DNA from: JADLHS01 sp964594985
Lineage (GTDB): Bacteria; Verrucomicrobiota; Verrucomicrobiia; Limisphaerales; JADLHS01
NCBI GenBank assembly: GCA_964594985.1
Contig: CAZQNQ010000001.1
Coordinates: 1 to 64,000 of the forward strand
Reading direction: 5' to 3'
Length of the DNA stretch: 64,000 nt
Made by a program: the position numbers and the translations under genes. A model generated the notes under the pieces. The model saw only the letters and a program-made list of their open reading frames with translations. It was not told where the DNA came from and did not search any database. Below, one piece after another: positions 16,535 through 23,974 of the stretch. Within the stretch, counting starts at the first letter, position 1; each line of letters opens with the position of its first letter.

Positions 16535-16653
16535 GTAGAGGGCGGCTCTCTGCCGCCCGGAACAGTCGCTGGAGTTTGCCACACCTCACGAATGATCGAG
16601 GCGTGATTGCATTGCGAGCATTTCTTCCGCCGGGCTGGGAAGCCCGGCTCTAC
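16535..16653. repeat. GTAG-headed hairpin pair near the gene fragment
   Basis: GTAG at 16535-16538 followed by hairpin GGGCGGCTCTCTGCCGCCC (16540-16558). The inverted partner is GCCGGGCTGGGAAGCCCGGC (16629-16648) closed by CTAC at 16650-16653. It has the same GTAG-hairpin layout as the RAYT-flanking repeats, but with one A between GTAG and the stem and different stem sequences. Confidence 0.65.
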
Positions 16654-16689
16654 GGCAGGCAGTGATGCCCGCCGCTACCAAGTTTGTTT

Positions 16690-16857
16690 TGACGCTCGCC
16701 CTCACCCCGACCCTCTCCCCCGAGGAGAGGGAGAATCGTTTGCCGTGTTCTTGAAGTTTCCAGCGCTGGGCTGGTCAGACGGTCAATCGAACCACCGAAA
16801 ACGTACAAGGTCACATCCTCTCCCCGGGGGAGAGGACACAGGTGAGGGCGAGTGTCA
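16690..16857. repeat. C-rich terminal-inverted-repeat element, copy 2
   Basis: 168 bp with clear terminal inverted repeats: TGACGCTCGCCCTCACC at the left end and GGTGAGGGCGAGTGTCA at the right end. Inner arms are CTCCCCCGAGGAGAGGGAG and CTCTCCCCGGGGGAGAGG. The core is unrelated to the other copies. Confidence 0.82.
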
Positions 16858-16912
16858 CACCATTCAGATTCGGAAAACTTCGAGCAGCATTACCACTACC
16901 CAGTCCACTGAA

Positions 16913-19318
16913 TTACTTGTAGATCAAATACCGCTCGCGGCGTTGTTGGAAGTCCACCAAATCCATCCGCCACGTGGCGCGGATGTCATCGAGCGGCTTG
17001 TCTTCCTTGATGGCGGCCAGCGTTGCGGCGTGGAGCAACAGATTCTTCGGCTTGTCCACGGGGAAATCTTTCGGGTAGAGCCGATACGCCGTCTTCATGA
17101 TGAGCAACCCGACGTCCACCACGTTGCAGGTCTTGCGGTCGTTCAGCATGATGTAAACGCCGCCGCATTCCTTGCCTTTGTGAACGCTGTAGGTCGGCGT
17201 GAAACGAATCGGAATGAACGCCACGCCCGGCAACACCGCGCGATTCAACTCCTCCGCCAGCTTCACATCGTCAATGTACGGCGCACCCACAACTTCAAAC
17301 GGCGTGTCCGTCCCCCGCCCCACCGATAGTGCTTGCTCCACCAAGCCGACGCCGGGATACAGGATCGCCTGTTTCAAGTTGCGCATGTTCGGCGACGGAT
17401 TCGTCCACGGCAGACCGGTTTCGTCGTAGTAAGCATCGCGCCGCCAGTTTTCGAGTTCGATGATGGTGAGTTTGGCGTTGGTTTTGCGCTCGACGTTATA
17501 CATGCGGGCCAGTTCACCCATCGTCATCGCATAACGCAGCGGCTTGGCGTGGAAGCCCACGAAGCTCGTCTTCTCGGTCAACACCGGGCCGTCCATCGTC
17601 ACGCCATCAATCGGGTTGGCGCGATCCAGCACGATGAACTCGATGCCCGCCTCTGCTGCCGCTTCCATGCACAAGCCCATCGTCGAGGTGTAAGTATAAA
17701 ACCGGCAGCCCACGTCCTGGATGTCGAACACCAGCGCGTCGAGACCTTTGAGCTGGTCCACCGTTGGTTTACGACGTTCACCGTAAAGGCTGTAGATCGG
17801 CAGACCGGTCTTGGCGTCCTTACTGTCGCCAACTTTCTCGTCCACCTCGCCGCGAATGCCGTGCTCCGGCCCGAACAACGCCACGAGCGTGACGCCCGGT
17901 GCGGCCTTGAGCAGATCAATCGTCGCGCGCCGCGCGCGATCGTGGCCGGTGTGATTGGTGATAAGGCCGATGCGTTTGCCTTTGAGCGGGGCGAAATTAT
18001 TTTTCACCAGCACGTCAATGCCGTTGAGAACCGGCAGTAGGGCAGGCTTTCCAGCCTGCCGGTTCACGGGACTTTCCAGTCCCGTGTTTCCGGAACGGGC
18101 GACAGGAATGTCGCCCGCACCGGCAGACAAGAATGTCTGCCCTACTCCCGCCACATTCGCAAAATCAAAATCCGTCACCCACTGCGCGGCCAGCGTGCCC
18201 AATTGTTTTCGCAACGCGATAACACTCCCCTTCTCCGTCGGATGATTGCGGTTCGACAGGAAGATCACGAAGGACTTCGAGAACGGATCAATCCAAATGG
18301 ACGTGCCGGTCCAGCCGGTGTGACCGTAAGATCCCAGCGGAAACAACTCACCACGCGGCCCGCTGAAGCCAGTATCAATATCCCAGCCCAGCCCGCGCCG
18401 CCCGTTCACATTCGGCGGCGTCTGCACGCTGGTCATCAGCTTTACCGTTTCGGGCTTGAAAATACGCACGCCGTCGAGTTCCCCGCCGTTGAGCAACATC
18501 CGCGCGTAACGCGCCAGATCCTTCGCCGTGAGAAACAATCCCGCATGACCCGCCACGCCACTCATGCGGCGCGCGCGGGGATCATGCACCACGCCGCGCA
18601 CCGGCGTGCCGTTCTCGACCTCCGTCGGCGCGACGCGCACGAGCTTTTCCTTCGGTGGATTGAAGCCAGTGTCCTTCATGCCGAGCGGCCCGTAGAGTTC
18701 GGCTTGCAGAAATTGATCGAGCGGTTTGCCCGAAACCCGGCGCACAATCTCGCCCAGCAGAATCATCCCGGTGTCGCTGTAAACGATTTTTTCGCCGGGC
18801 TGATAAGATAATTTTTCCACGCAGGACAACCGGATCGCCTCGTCGTAACCGGTCCAGTCTGGTTTCAAACTGATGTCCGGTCGCAAGCCCGAGGTGTGCG
18901 TGAGGAGTTGGCGGATCGTGATCGCTTCCTTACCGTTTACCGCAAATTCCGGCAGATATTTTGCCACGCGATCTTCAAGACCGATCTGCCCGCGCTCAAT
19001 CAACAACATCACCGCCGGCGTGCAGGCAACGACTTTCGTCAGCGACGCGGCATCGAAGATCGTATCCACCAGCATGATTTCCGCAGTCGGAACGAGGGCG
19101 CGATTGCCGTAATCCTTGTAATAGCTTTGTCCTTTGTGCTCGACCCAGAGCACCCCACCGGGACATTTGCCCGCCGTGATGGCTTCGGTGATCGCTGCGT
19201 CCATCTGAGTTTCCCGCTCGGAGCGAACAACGTCACTGTCCGCGCTGGGGGATTGCGCCAGCGCGATGGCGGTCAGGGAGAATAGAATAGCCAGCGTTAC
19301 GAGAATTCTTGATTTCAT
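16913..19318 (-). CDS. serine-hydrolase (AmiE-like) and NamZ (DUF1343) fusion
   Basis: 801 residues with a signal peptide (about 1-22). Residues 30-385 are a beta-lactamase-family serine hydrolase with the nucleophile motif SLTK at 92-95, YSD at 180-182 and HTG at 333-335. Residues 435-801 are a DUF1343/NamZ domain with NHTG at 455-458 and GPEHGIRG at 483-490. In Bacillus subtilis the separate neighbours AmiE and NamZ release the peptide and cleave terminal MurNAc, so this fusion probably recycles peptidoglycan. Residues 392-427 between the domains are exactly a translated GTAG repeat pair (18037-18145). The ATG at 19318 overlaps the stop of the upstream gene as ATGA. Confidence 0.88.
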   Translation of the reverse strand: MKSRILVTLAILFSLTAIALAQSPSADSDVVRSERETQMDAAITEAITAGKCPGGVLWVEHKGQSYYKDYGNRALVPTAEIMLVDTIFDAASLTKVVACTPAVMLLIERGQIGLEDRVAKYLPEFAVNGKEAITIRQLLTHTSGLRPDISLKPDWTGYDEAIRLSCVEKLSYQPGEKIVYSDTGMILLGEIVRRVSGKPLDQFLQAELYGPLGMKDTGFNPPKEKLVRVAPTEVENGTPVRGVVHDPRARRMSGVAGHAGLFLTAKDLARYARMLLNGGELDGVRIFKPETVKLMTSVQTPPNVNGRRGLGWDIDTGFSGPRGELFPLGSYGHTGWTGTSIWIDPFSKSFVIFLSNRNHPTEKGSVIALRKQLGTLAAQWVTDFDFANVAGVGQTFLSAGAGDIPVARSGNTGLESPVNRQAGKPALLPVLNGIDVLVKNNFAPLKGKRIGLITNHTGHDRARRATIDLLKAAPGVTLVALFGPEHGIRGEVDEKVGDSKDAKTGLPIYSLYGERRKPTVDQLKGLDALVFDIQDVGCRFYTYTSTMGLCMEAAAEAGIEFIVLDRANPIDGVTMDGPVLTEKTSFVGFHAKPLRYAMTMGELARMYNVERKTNAKLTIIELENWRRDAYYDETGLPWTNPSPNMRNLKQAILYPGVGLVEQALSVGRGTDTPFEVVGAPYIDDVKLAEELNRAVLPGVAFIPIRFTPTYSVHKGKECGGVYIMLNDRKTCNVVDVGLLIMKTAYRLYPKDFPVDKPKNLLLHAATLAAIKEDKPLDDIRATWRMDLVDFQQRRERYLIYK
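18037..18145 (-). repeat. REP-like pair inside a coding sequence
   Basis: 109 bp bounded by GTAG (18037-18040) and CTAC (18142-18145). Four hairpins: GGCAGGCTTTCCAGCCTGCC, CACGGGACTTTCCAGTCCCG (extended by TG), GGGCGACAGGAATGTCGCCC, and GGCAGACAAGAATGTCTGCC. It is translated in frame as the linker of the amidase-NamZ fusion, starting with GTA as Val392. Confidence 0.85.
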
Positions 19319-20661
19319 GCGGAGCAAGGAGCGAGCACGGCGTCGGTCATGCCGTGGACAATTTTTTTGTCGGCGGGAACGATGGTGGCAAGCACGCCGC
19401 CGAGTTGCGGCCGGGCGGAATCGCCATCGCCAGCCACAAAATAATACGGACAGAGCCGCGCGCGACCTTTCATCGGCACAACTTCGTTCTTGGTGAAATC
19501 AAACCACGCCGCATCCACGAGCGACGGCTTATGGAAACGTTGCAGCACGCTCGGCGACTTCTCAAAGCCCGCCAACGCCGCGTCCACAGCCTTGGACCAA
19601 TCTTCATGCGACAGATCGCTGCCGAGGAACACACCGCGCGCACCCCAGGCGTTCTCGGAATAACCGGAGACTTTCAGGATCAAGTCGCGTTCCTTCTGTG
19701 ACATCATCTTGAGTTGCTGCCAATCGGTCAGGTTCAGTTCGGGAATCGCGGCGTGCGGCGGCAGCGGGGCCGGGTCAACGATCCAGGTGTAGGGCACGAG
19801 CTTCTTCAGTCGTGCGAGGAAACCTTCACCGAGTTCCTGCCGCCAGAAGCCTTGGAGATTGCGATTCCACAGCAACGCAAAGAGCATCTTCTCCTCGAAC
19901 ATCGGTTTCGGCGGCGGTGTCACGCGGATTTTGTTTTCCGCCGCGAGCTCGAAAATCTGTTTCGCGTTGGCGACGTTGGACAGATCGAACAACTCGAAAA
20001 AGCGATACGCGGCATCGCCCTCGGCAAAGCCGGTGAAGCCGGCATCGCGCACGGCAAAGCGAGCGCCGAGTTGTTCCGCGAGCCATTGCATTTCGGGACG
20101 ATAAGTAGCGGCTTCGTCGGAGACAATGACATGAACGTGTGCGGCAGCGCCGAAGATGCTGCCGAAGCCGCGCACCATTCCATCCGCGCCACCAAGCAAG
20201 TTGATGGTGGATGGTGGATGGTTGATAGCGGAATAGGTTTGGTTGAGCCACGCCGTCAGGCCGATGCCGCCGGGGACGGAGTCCAGTTCCGTCACGCGCA
20301 AGCCGTCTTCGGTGATGAGCAGATCGGGCCGGATGACGCGGGGGACTTCGGTCTTGAAGGCGGGCGAACGCTGGAGGGCGATAAGTTCGGCGGGTTTGCC
20401 GAGATCAAGCCAGCGTGCGACCCACTCCGGCATTTTGCCATCGGCGCTCTTGCGATAGAGCAGATTGACAGCGCGATAGAATTGCAGCAAGACGCGCCCG
20501 AGGGATTCAATTTCCTTGGCGAGCTGGTCGCCGAGCGGGAAAGGTCTGGGTGAAATCCGCCATTCCTGGCCGGCGAACAAACCGCCGGGCGGAAGCGCAT
20601 CGCGGATGGCGCGGGCTTGAGCGGCAGCTACGGTATTTGAGTTATCGGGAGCGACTTCCAT
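19315..20661 (-). CDS. uncharacterised protein, possibly circularly permuted ATP-grasp
   Basis: A 448-residue soluble protein that I do not recognise with certainty. The segment RVIRPDLLITEDGLRVTELD (about 107-126) followed by SVPGGIGLTAWLN resembles the substrate/metal region of circularly permuted ATP-grasp proteins (glutathionylspermidine-synthase-like), and a C-terminal VLQRFHKP near residue 376 plus RLCPYYFVAGDG would fit that fold. It is coupled by an ATGA overlap to the amidase-NamZ fusion, so a role in cell-wall peptide handling is plausible but inferred. Residues around 146-155 (INHPPSTINL) come from an ATCCACC-type short repeat inserted in frame. ATG start at 20661. Confidence 0.6.
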   Translation of the reverse strand: MEVAPDNSNTVAAAQARAIRDALPPGGLFAGQEWRISPRPFPLGDQLAKEIESLGRVLLQFYRAVNLLYRKSADGKMPEWVARWLDLGKPAELIALQRSPAFKTEVPRVIRPDLLITEDGLRVTELDSVPGGIGLTAWLNQTYSAINHPPSTINLLGGADGMVRGFGSIFGAAAHVHVIVSDEAATYRPEMQWLAEQLGARFAVRDAGFTGFAEGDAAYRFFELFDLSNVANAKQIFELAAENKIRVTPPPKPMFEEKMLFALLWNRNLQGFWRQELGEGFLARLKKLVPYTWIVDPAPLPPHAAIPELNLTDWQQLKMMSQKERDLILKVSGYSENAWGARGVFLGSDLSHEDWSKAVDAALAGFEKSPSVLQRFHKPSLVDAAWFDFTKNEVVPMKGRARLCPYYFVAGDGDSARPQLGGVLATIVPADKKIVHGMTDAVLAPCSA

Positions 20662-20722
20662 GAATCGTTGCGCCCACCGTAGGATAACGGGTGCGCAGCG
20701 TCAAAAGTGAATCTTTGGCACC

Positions 20723-20831
20723 GGAGCGCGGGCGGTCCCTCGCCCGCAGCGTTCCGCTCGCTCGAAAGCTTCCAACAATCTCAAGTGCGCCTGGCAATCC
20801 ACGCGCTGCGGACGGGGACCGTCCGCGCTCC
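20723..20831. repeat. GGAGCGCG-headed inverted hairpin pair, 109 bp
   Basis: Left unit GGAGCGCG, hairpin GGGCGGTCCCTCGCCC, GCAGCG. The right unit is inverted with hairpin GGACGGGGACCGTCC and ends CGCGCTCC at 20831. That last base is the G of the TAG stop codon of the dipeptidase gene on the minus strand, so the repeat begins exactly at the gene end. It fills most of the gap between two minus-strand genes. Confidence 0.8.
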
Positions 20832-22081
20832 TAGTTTTTCGGCGGCCCAGCCTGAAGTTCCTTGGCGACCCGCTCCGCCCCGCGCAAAACCCGCAAGACA
20901 TTTAAGCCGGCAATCTTCTTGAGGTCGTCCTTGGAATAACCGCGCCGCAACAACTCCGCGAAGAGGTCGGGATACTTTGAAACGTCTTCCAAACCCTTCA
21001 CACCGCCACTGAAGCCATCGAAGTCCGAGCCGATGCCGATATGATCCACTCCGATCACTTTGCGGATGTGATCAATGTGATCGGCCACATCGCTCAACGA
21101 CGCCGCGTTCGGATCGCGATGCGTCTTGCGCCATTCAGCCATGCCAGCCCTCACCTTTTCCCGGTCCGCACCGTGAAGTTCCACCAACCGGGCACGCTCG
21201 GTCTTGGCGAGTTCGCCATCTTTGCGATCCACTTCCGTCACATAACCCGGGAGAAAGCAGACCATCACCACCCCGCCGTTGGTGGCGGTCAGCCGTAACA
21301 CGTCATCCGGCACATTGCGCACGTGATCGCAGAGAGCGCGCGCCGAAGAGTGGGAGAAAATCACCGGGGCTTTCGAGACGCGGAGGGCGGCGCGCATCGT
21401 GTCGTCCGTGACATGGGACAAATCCACGAGCATCCCGAGGCGGTTCATCTCGCGCACGACGTCTTCTCCAAACGAGGTCAAACCGTGATGCTTGGCGGCG
21501 TCACCCGCCGCATCGGCCCAATCCGTGTTCTTCACGTGCGTCAACGTCATATAACGCGCGCCAAGGCGATACATCATGCGCAGCGTGGCCAGTGAGTTGT
21601 TGATCGAATGCCCGCCTTCCATGCCGATGAGCGAGGCGATCTTTCCCTGGCGATGAATCCGCTCGACATCATCCGCCGTGAGCGCGAGTTCAAAGGTTTC
21701 GGGATACCGCGCGCACAGGCGATACACGACGTCAATCTGCTCAAGCGTCGCCTGCACCGCGTCCGCCCCGGAAAGTTTTGCCGGCACATAGACCGACCAG
21801 AACTGTCCGCCGACACCGCCGGCGCGCAGGCGCGGGATGTCCGTGTGCATCGCCGGCTTGAGTCCGGTCGTGTCGTGCGCGAGATCCAGAGCCGAGAAAT
21901 CATTGCTGGTGCGCTCGCGATATTGCCACGGGACGTCATTGTGCCCGTCAATCAGCGGGACTTGCTTCAAGAGCTGGCGCACCTCCCTGAGATAGCGGTC
22001 GGGCGCTTCAGCAGCGGACAGTGAGGCGACGTTCATGGCGATGAGAACAGTGGCGACAACGACGATGGTTTTGGTGCGCAC
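20831..22081 (-). CDS. secreted membrane-dipeptidase family (peptidase M19)
   Basis: A 416-residue zinc peptidase of the renal dipeptidase family that cleaves dipeptides, including those with D-amino acids. A signal peptide (about 1-24, ending SLSAAEA) exports it. Zinc ligands and signatures are visible: DGHND (about 45-49), GMEGGHS, THVKNTDWAD, DLSHV, FSHSSAR and GIGSDFDG. The GTG start at 22081 keeps the signal peptide; the next ATG would remove most of it. Its neighbourhood with the amidase-NamZ fusion suggests it degrades released muropeptide fragments, which is inference. The stop codon abuts a repeat. Confidence 0.9.
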   Translation of the reverse strand: MRTKTIVVVATVLIAMNVASLSAAEAPDRYLREVRQLLKQVPLIDGHNDVPWQYRERTSNDFSALDLAHDTTGLKPAMHTDIPRLRAGGVGGQFWSVYVPAKLSGADAVQATLEQIDVVYRLCARYPETFELALTADDVERIHRQGKIASLIGMEGGHSINNSLATLRMMYRLGARYMTLTHVKNTDWADAAGDAAKHHGLTSFGEDVVREMNRLGMLVDLSHVTDDTMRAALRVSKAPVIFSHSSARALCDHVRNVPDDVLRLTATNGGVVMVCFLPGYVTEVDRKDGELAKTERARLVELHGADREKVRAGMAEWRKTHRDPNAASLSDVADHIDHIRKVIGVDHIGIGSDFDGFSGGVKGLEDVSKYPDLFAELLRRGYSKDDLKKIAGLNVLRVLRGAERVAKELQAGPPKN

Positions 22082-22157
22082 GCCAGCACTCTGTCAGCGC
22101 CGCAGATTTTCGCACGTCAAATCCCACACATGAGCATGCGACTCGTGCGAGTGGCAG

Positions 22158-22186
22158 TTGAATTATTGGCGCGGAACTTTTACGCT
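22158..22186 (+). promoter_or_regulatory. possible promoter of the esterase gene
   Basis: TTGAAT at 22158-22163, a 17-base spacer and TACGCT at 22181-22186, with the ATG at 22195. Spacing is ideal but the -10 box is poor. Confidence 0.3.
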
Positions 22187-22194
22187 GCGCGGCG

Positions 22195-23079
22195 ATGAAT
22201 CCTCTGGTCACCATGCTTTTCGCACTTTCTGCCTCCGCCGGCTGTCTCAGTGCACAAACAAATCTCACCCTTTCGCTCTGGCCCGACGGCGCGCCGGGCG
22301 CACTCGGCAAAGATGCGAAGGATATCCCCACATTGACGGTGTTCCTGCCAACACCAGAAAAAGCCACCGGTGCGGCAATGGTCATTTGCCCCGGCGGCGG
22401 CTATGGGCATCTCGCGGATCACGAGGGCTCGCATTACGCGCGCTGGTTGAACGCGCAAGGCAGCGCGGGTTTCGTGTTGAAGTATCGCCTCGGCGCAAAC
22501 GGCTACCGGCATCCGGCGATGTTGCAGGATGCGGCGCGAGCCATCCGCACCGTGCGGGCGCGGGCGGACGAATGGAAACTGGACCCCAAGCGCGTGGGCA
22601 TCATTGGCTCGTCGGCGGGCGGACATCTCGCGTCCACCACGATTACGCATTGGGATTCAGGCGACACAAATTCCCCTGATGCCATCGAACGCCAAAGCTC
22701 GCGGCCCGACTTGGCGATCTTGTGTTATCCCGTCATTTCTTTCAGCAGCGAGTTCACGCACAAAGGTTCGCGGGCCAATCTGGTGGGAACAAATGCCCCC
22801 ACGGAATTGCTCGCCAAGCTATCCGCGGATTTGCAGGTGAACAAGGACACGCCGCCCTGCTTCATCTGGAGCACGATGGAAGACAAGACTGTGCCGGTGG
22901 AAAACAGCCTGATGCTCGCGACCGCCTTGCGGCGCGTGGGCGTGCCGTTTGATTTGCACGTTTATGAACGCGGCCCGCATGGCATCGGGCTGGGCAACAA
23001 AACTTTTGACGTAGCCAACTTTCATCCTTGGACGCGCGACTGCGAATTCTGGCTGCGCGAGCGGAAGTTTGGGCGCTGA
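22195..23079 (+). CDS. secreted alpha/beta-hydrolase (esterase, BD-FAE-like)
   Basis: A 294-residue alpha/beta-hydrolase with an N-terminal export signal (about 1-20). The oxyanion segment is CPGGGYGHL (about 65-73), the nucleophile elbow GSSAGG (about 141-146), a catalytic Asp is likely in MEDKTVP, and a catalytic His in RGPHGIG near residue 263. This arrangement matches acetyl-xylan/feruloyl-type carbohydrate esterases and related lipases; the natural substrate is unproven. ATG start; it is divergent from the dipeptidase gene. A 109-bp repeat begins six bases after the stop. Confidence 0.87.
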   Translation: MNPLVTMLFALSASAGCLSAQTNLTLSLWPDGAPGALGKDAKDIPTLTVFLPTPEKATGAAMVICPGGGYGHLADHEGSHYARWLNAQGSAGFVLKYRLGANGYRHPAMLQDAARAIRTVRARADEWKLDPKRVGIIGSSAGGHLASTTITHWDSGDTNSPDAIERQSSRPDLAILCYPVISFSSEFTHKGSRANLVGTNAPTELLAKLSADLQVNKDTPPCFIWSTMEDKTVPVENSLMLATALRRVGVPFDLHVYERGPHGIGLGNKTFDVANFHPWTRDCEFWLRERKFGR

Positions 23080-23084
23080 ATGAT

Positions 23085-23193
23085 GGAGCGCGACCGGTCC
23101 CCGGTCGCAGCGCGTGAAAGCGAACCACGCTTGCGAGTCAAACGATGCGGCCGGGGCTGGCGGCACGCTGCGGGCGGAAACCGTCCGCGCTCC
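23085..23193. repeat. GGAGCGCG-headed inverted hairpin pair, 109 bp
   Basis: Left unit GGAGCGCG, hairpin GACCGGTCCCCGGTC, GCAGCG. The inverted right unit has hairpin GGGCGGAAACCGTCC and ends CGCGCTCC at 23193. It is the same length as the 20723-20831 pair and begins just after the esterase stop codon. Confidence 0.8.
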
Positions 23194-23281
23194 GCTTGAA
23201 TCCCTTGGCGAAATTGTAATTGCTCCAGCTCCAGCTTTAACCTAGTTCTCATGCGTCGTTGAACAACAAAGAAAGGTAACT

Positions 23282-23881
23282 ATGAGTCCCCTGATTATCG
23301 CACTGTTGGTCGTGGTTGGTTTGATCGTGGTGATCGCGCTATTCATCATCGGTAAATACAATGGCCTCGTGACCCTGCGCAATCGCTTCAAGAACGCGTG
23401 GGCGCAGATTGACGTGCAGCTCAAGCGCCGCTACGACCTGATCCCCAATCTCGTCGAGACGACCAAGGGTTATCTCAAGCACGAGCGTGGCACGCTCGAA
23501 GCCGTCATCGCCGCGCGCAACTCGGCCTTCTCCGCCAAGGACCGCGTGGCGGGCAATCCCGGCGACCCCGAAGCGATGAAGGCATTGTCCAGCGCGGAAG
23601 GTTCGTTGGGCGGTGCGCTCGGTCGCTTGTTTGCGCTGGCCGAAGCCTATCCCGATCTCAAGGCCAACACATCCATGAACCAACTCATGGAGGAACTGAC
23701 CTCGACTGAAAACAAAATCTCGTTCGCGCGCCAGGCCTACAACGACAGCGTGATGGGCTACAACACCGCGCGGGAAGTTTTCCCGACGAACATCATCGCC
23801 GGCATGTTCAACTTTGGCCCGGCGGAATCGTTCCAGGTGGAAGCGCCGGAACAACGCGAAGCGGTGAAGGTCTCGTTTTAA
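23282..23881 (+). CDS. lemA: LemA family protein
   Basis: A 199-residue membrane protein: one N-terminal helix (about 3-23) followed by a helical-bundle LemA domain. Conserved LemA segments include YNGLVTLRNRFKNAWAQIDV and QLKRRYDLIPNLVETTKGY, then YPDLKANTSMNQLMEELTST and ENKISFARQAYNDSVMGYN. The ATG at 23282 is preceded by GAAAGG six bases upstream. It is followed by an HtpX-like protease gene, a frequent pairing in bacteria; the role is probably envelope quality control, inferred from that pairing. Confidence 0.95.
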   Translation: MSPLIIALLVVVGLIVVIALFIIGKYNGLVTLRNRFKNAWAQIDVQLKRRYDLIPNLVETTKGYLKHERGTLEAVIAARNSAFSAKDRVAGNPGDPEAMKALSSAEGSLGGALGRLFALAEAYPDLKANTSMNQLMEELTSTENKISFARQAYNDSVMGYNTAREVFPTNIIAGMFNFGPAESFQVEAPEQREAVKVSF

Positions 23882-23888
23882 TCCTTTT

Positions 23889-23965
23889 GTAGCAGCCGAC
23901 GCAAGGAGACTCGCACTGATTATGAAGCACACCACAGCATTGAGCCTCCTTACGTCGGCTGCTAC
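23889..23965. repeat. 77-bp GTAG-bounded inverted repeat between lemA and the protease gene
   Basis: Left arm GTAGCAGCCGACGCAAGGAG, right arm CTCCTTACGTCGGCTGCTAC, separated by 37 bases. Both ends carry GTAG in inverted orientation, as in the RAYT-linked repeats, but the stem is a single long one. It lies in the operon gap, so it is transcribed. Confidence 0.7.
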
Positions 23966-23974
23966 CAGAATCTG

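Larger units (their letters stand above)
16373..16912. other. intergenic region with gene fragment and two repeats
   Basis: On the minus strand 16391-16500 reads as a protein tail (VDRNGFIHALLTGTPLENHG, then YEYFGERAYERWIQEN and stop) that cannot be extended upstream because a GTAG hairpin pair starts at 16535. It looks like the 3' remnant of a gene I do not recognise. The rest is the repeat pair 16535-16653 and the C-rich element 16690-16857. Confidence 0.5.
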
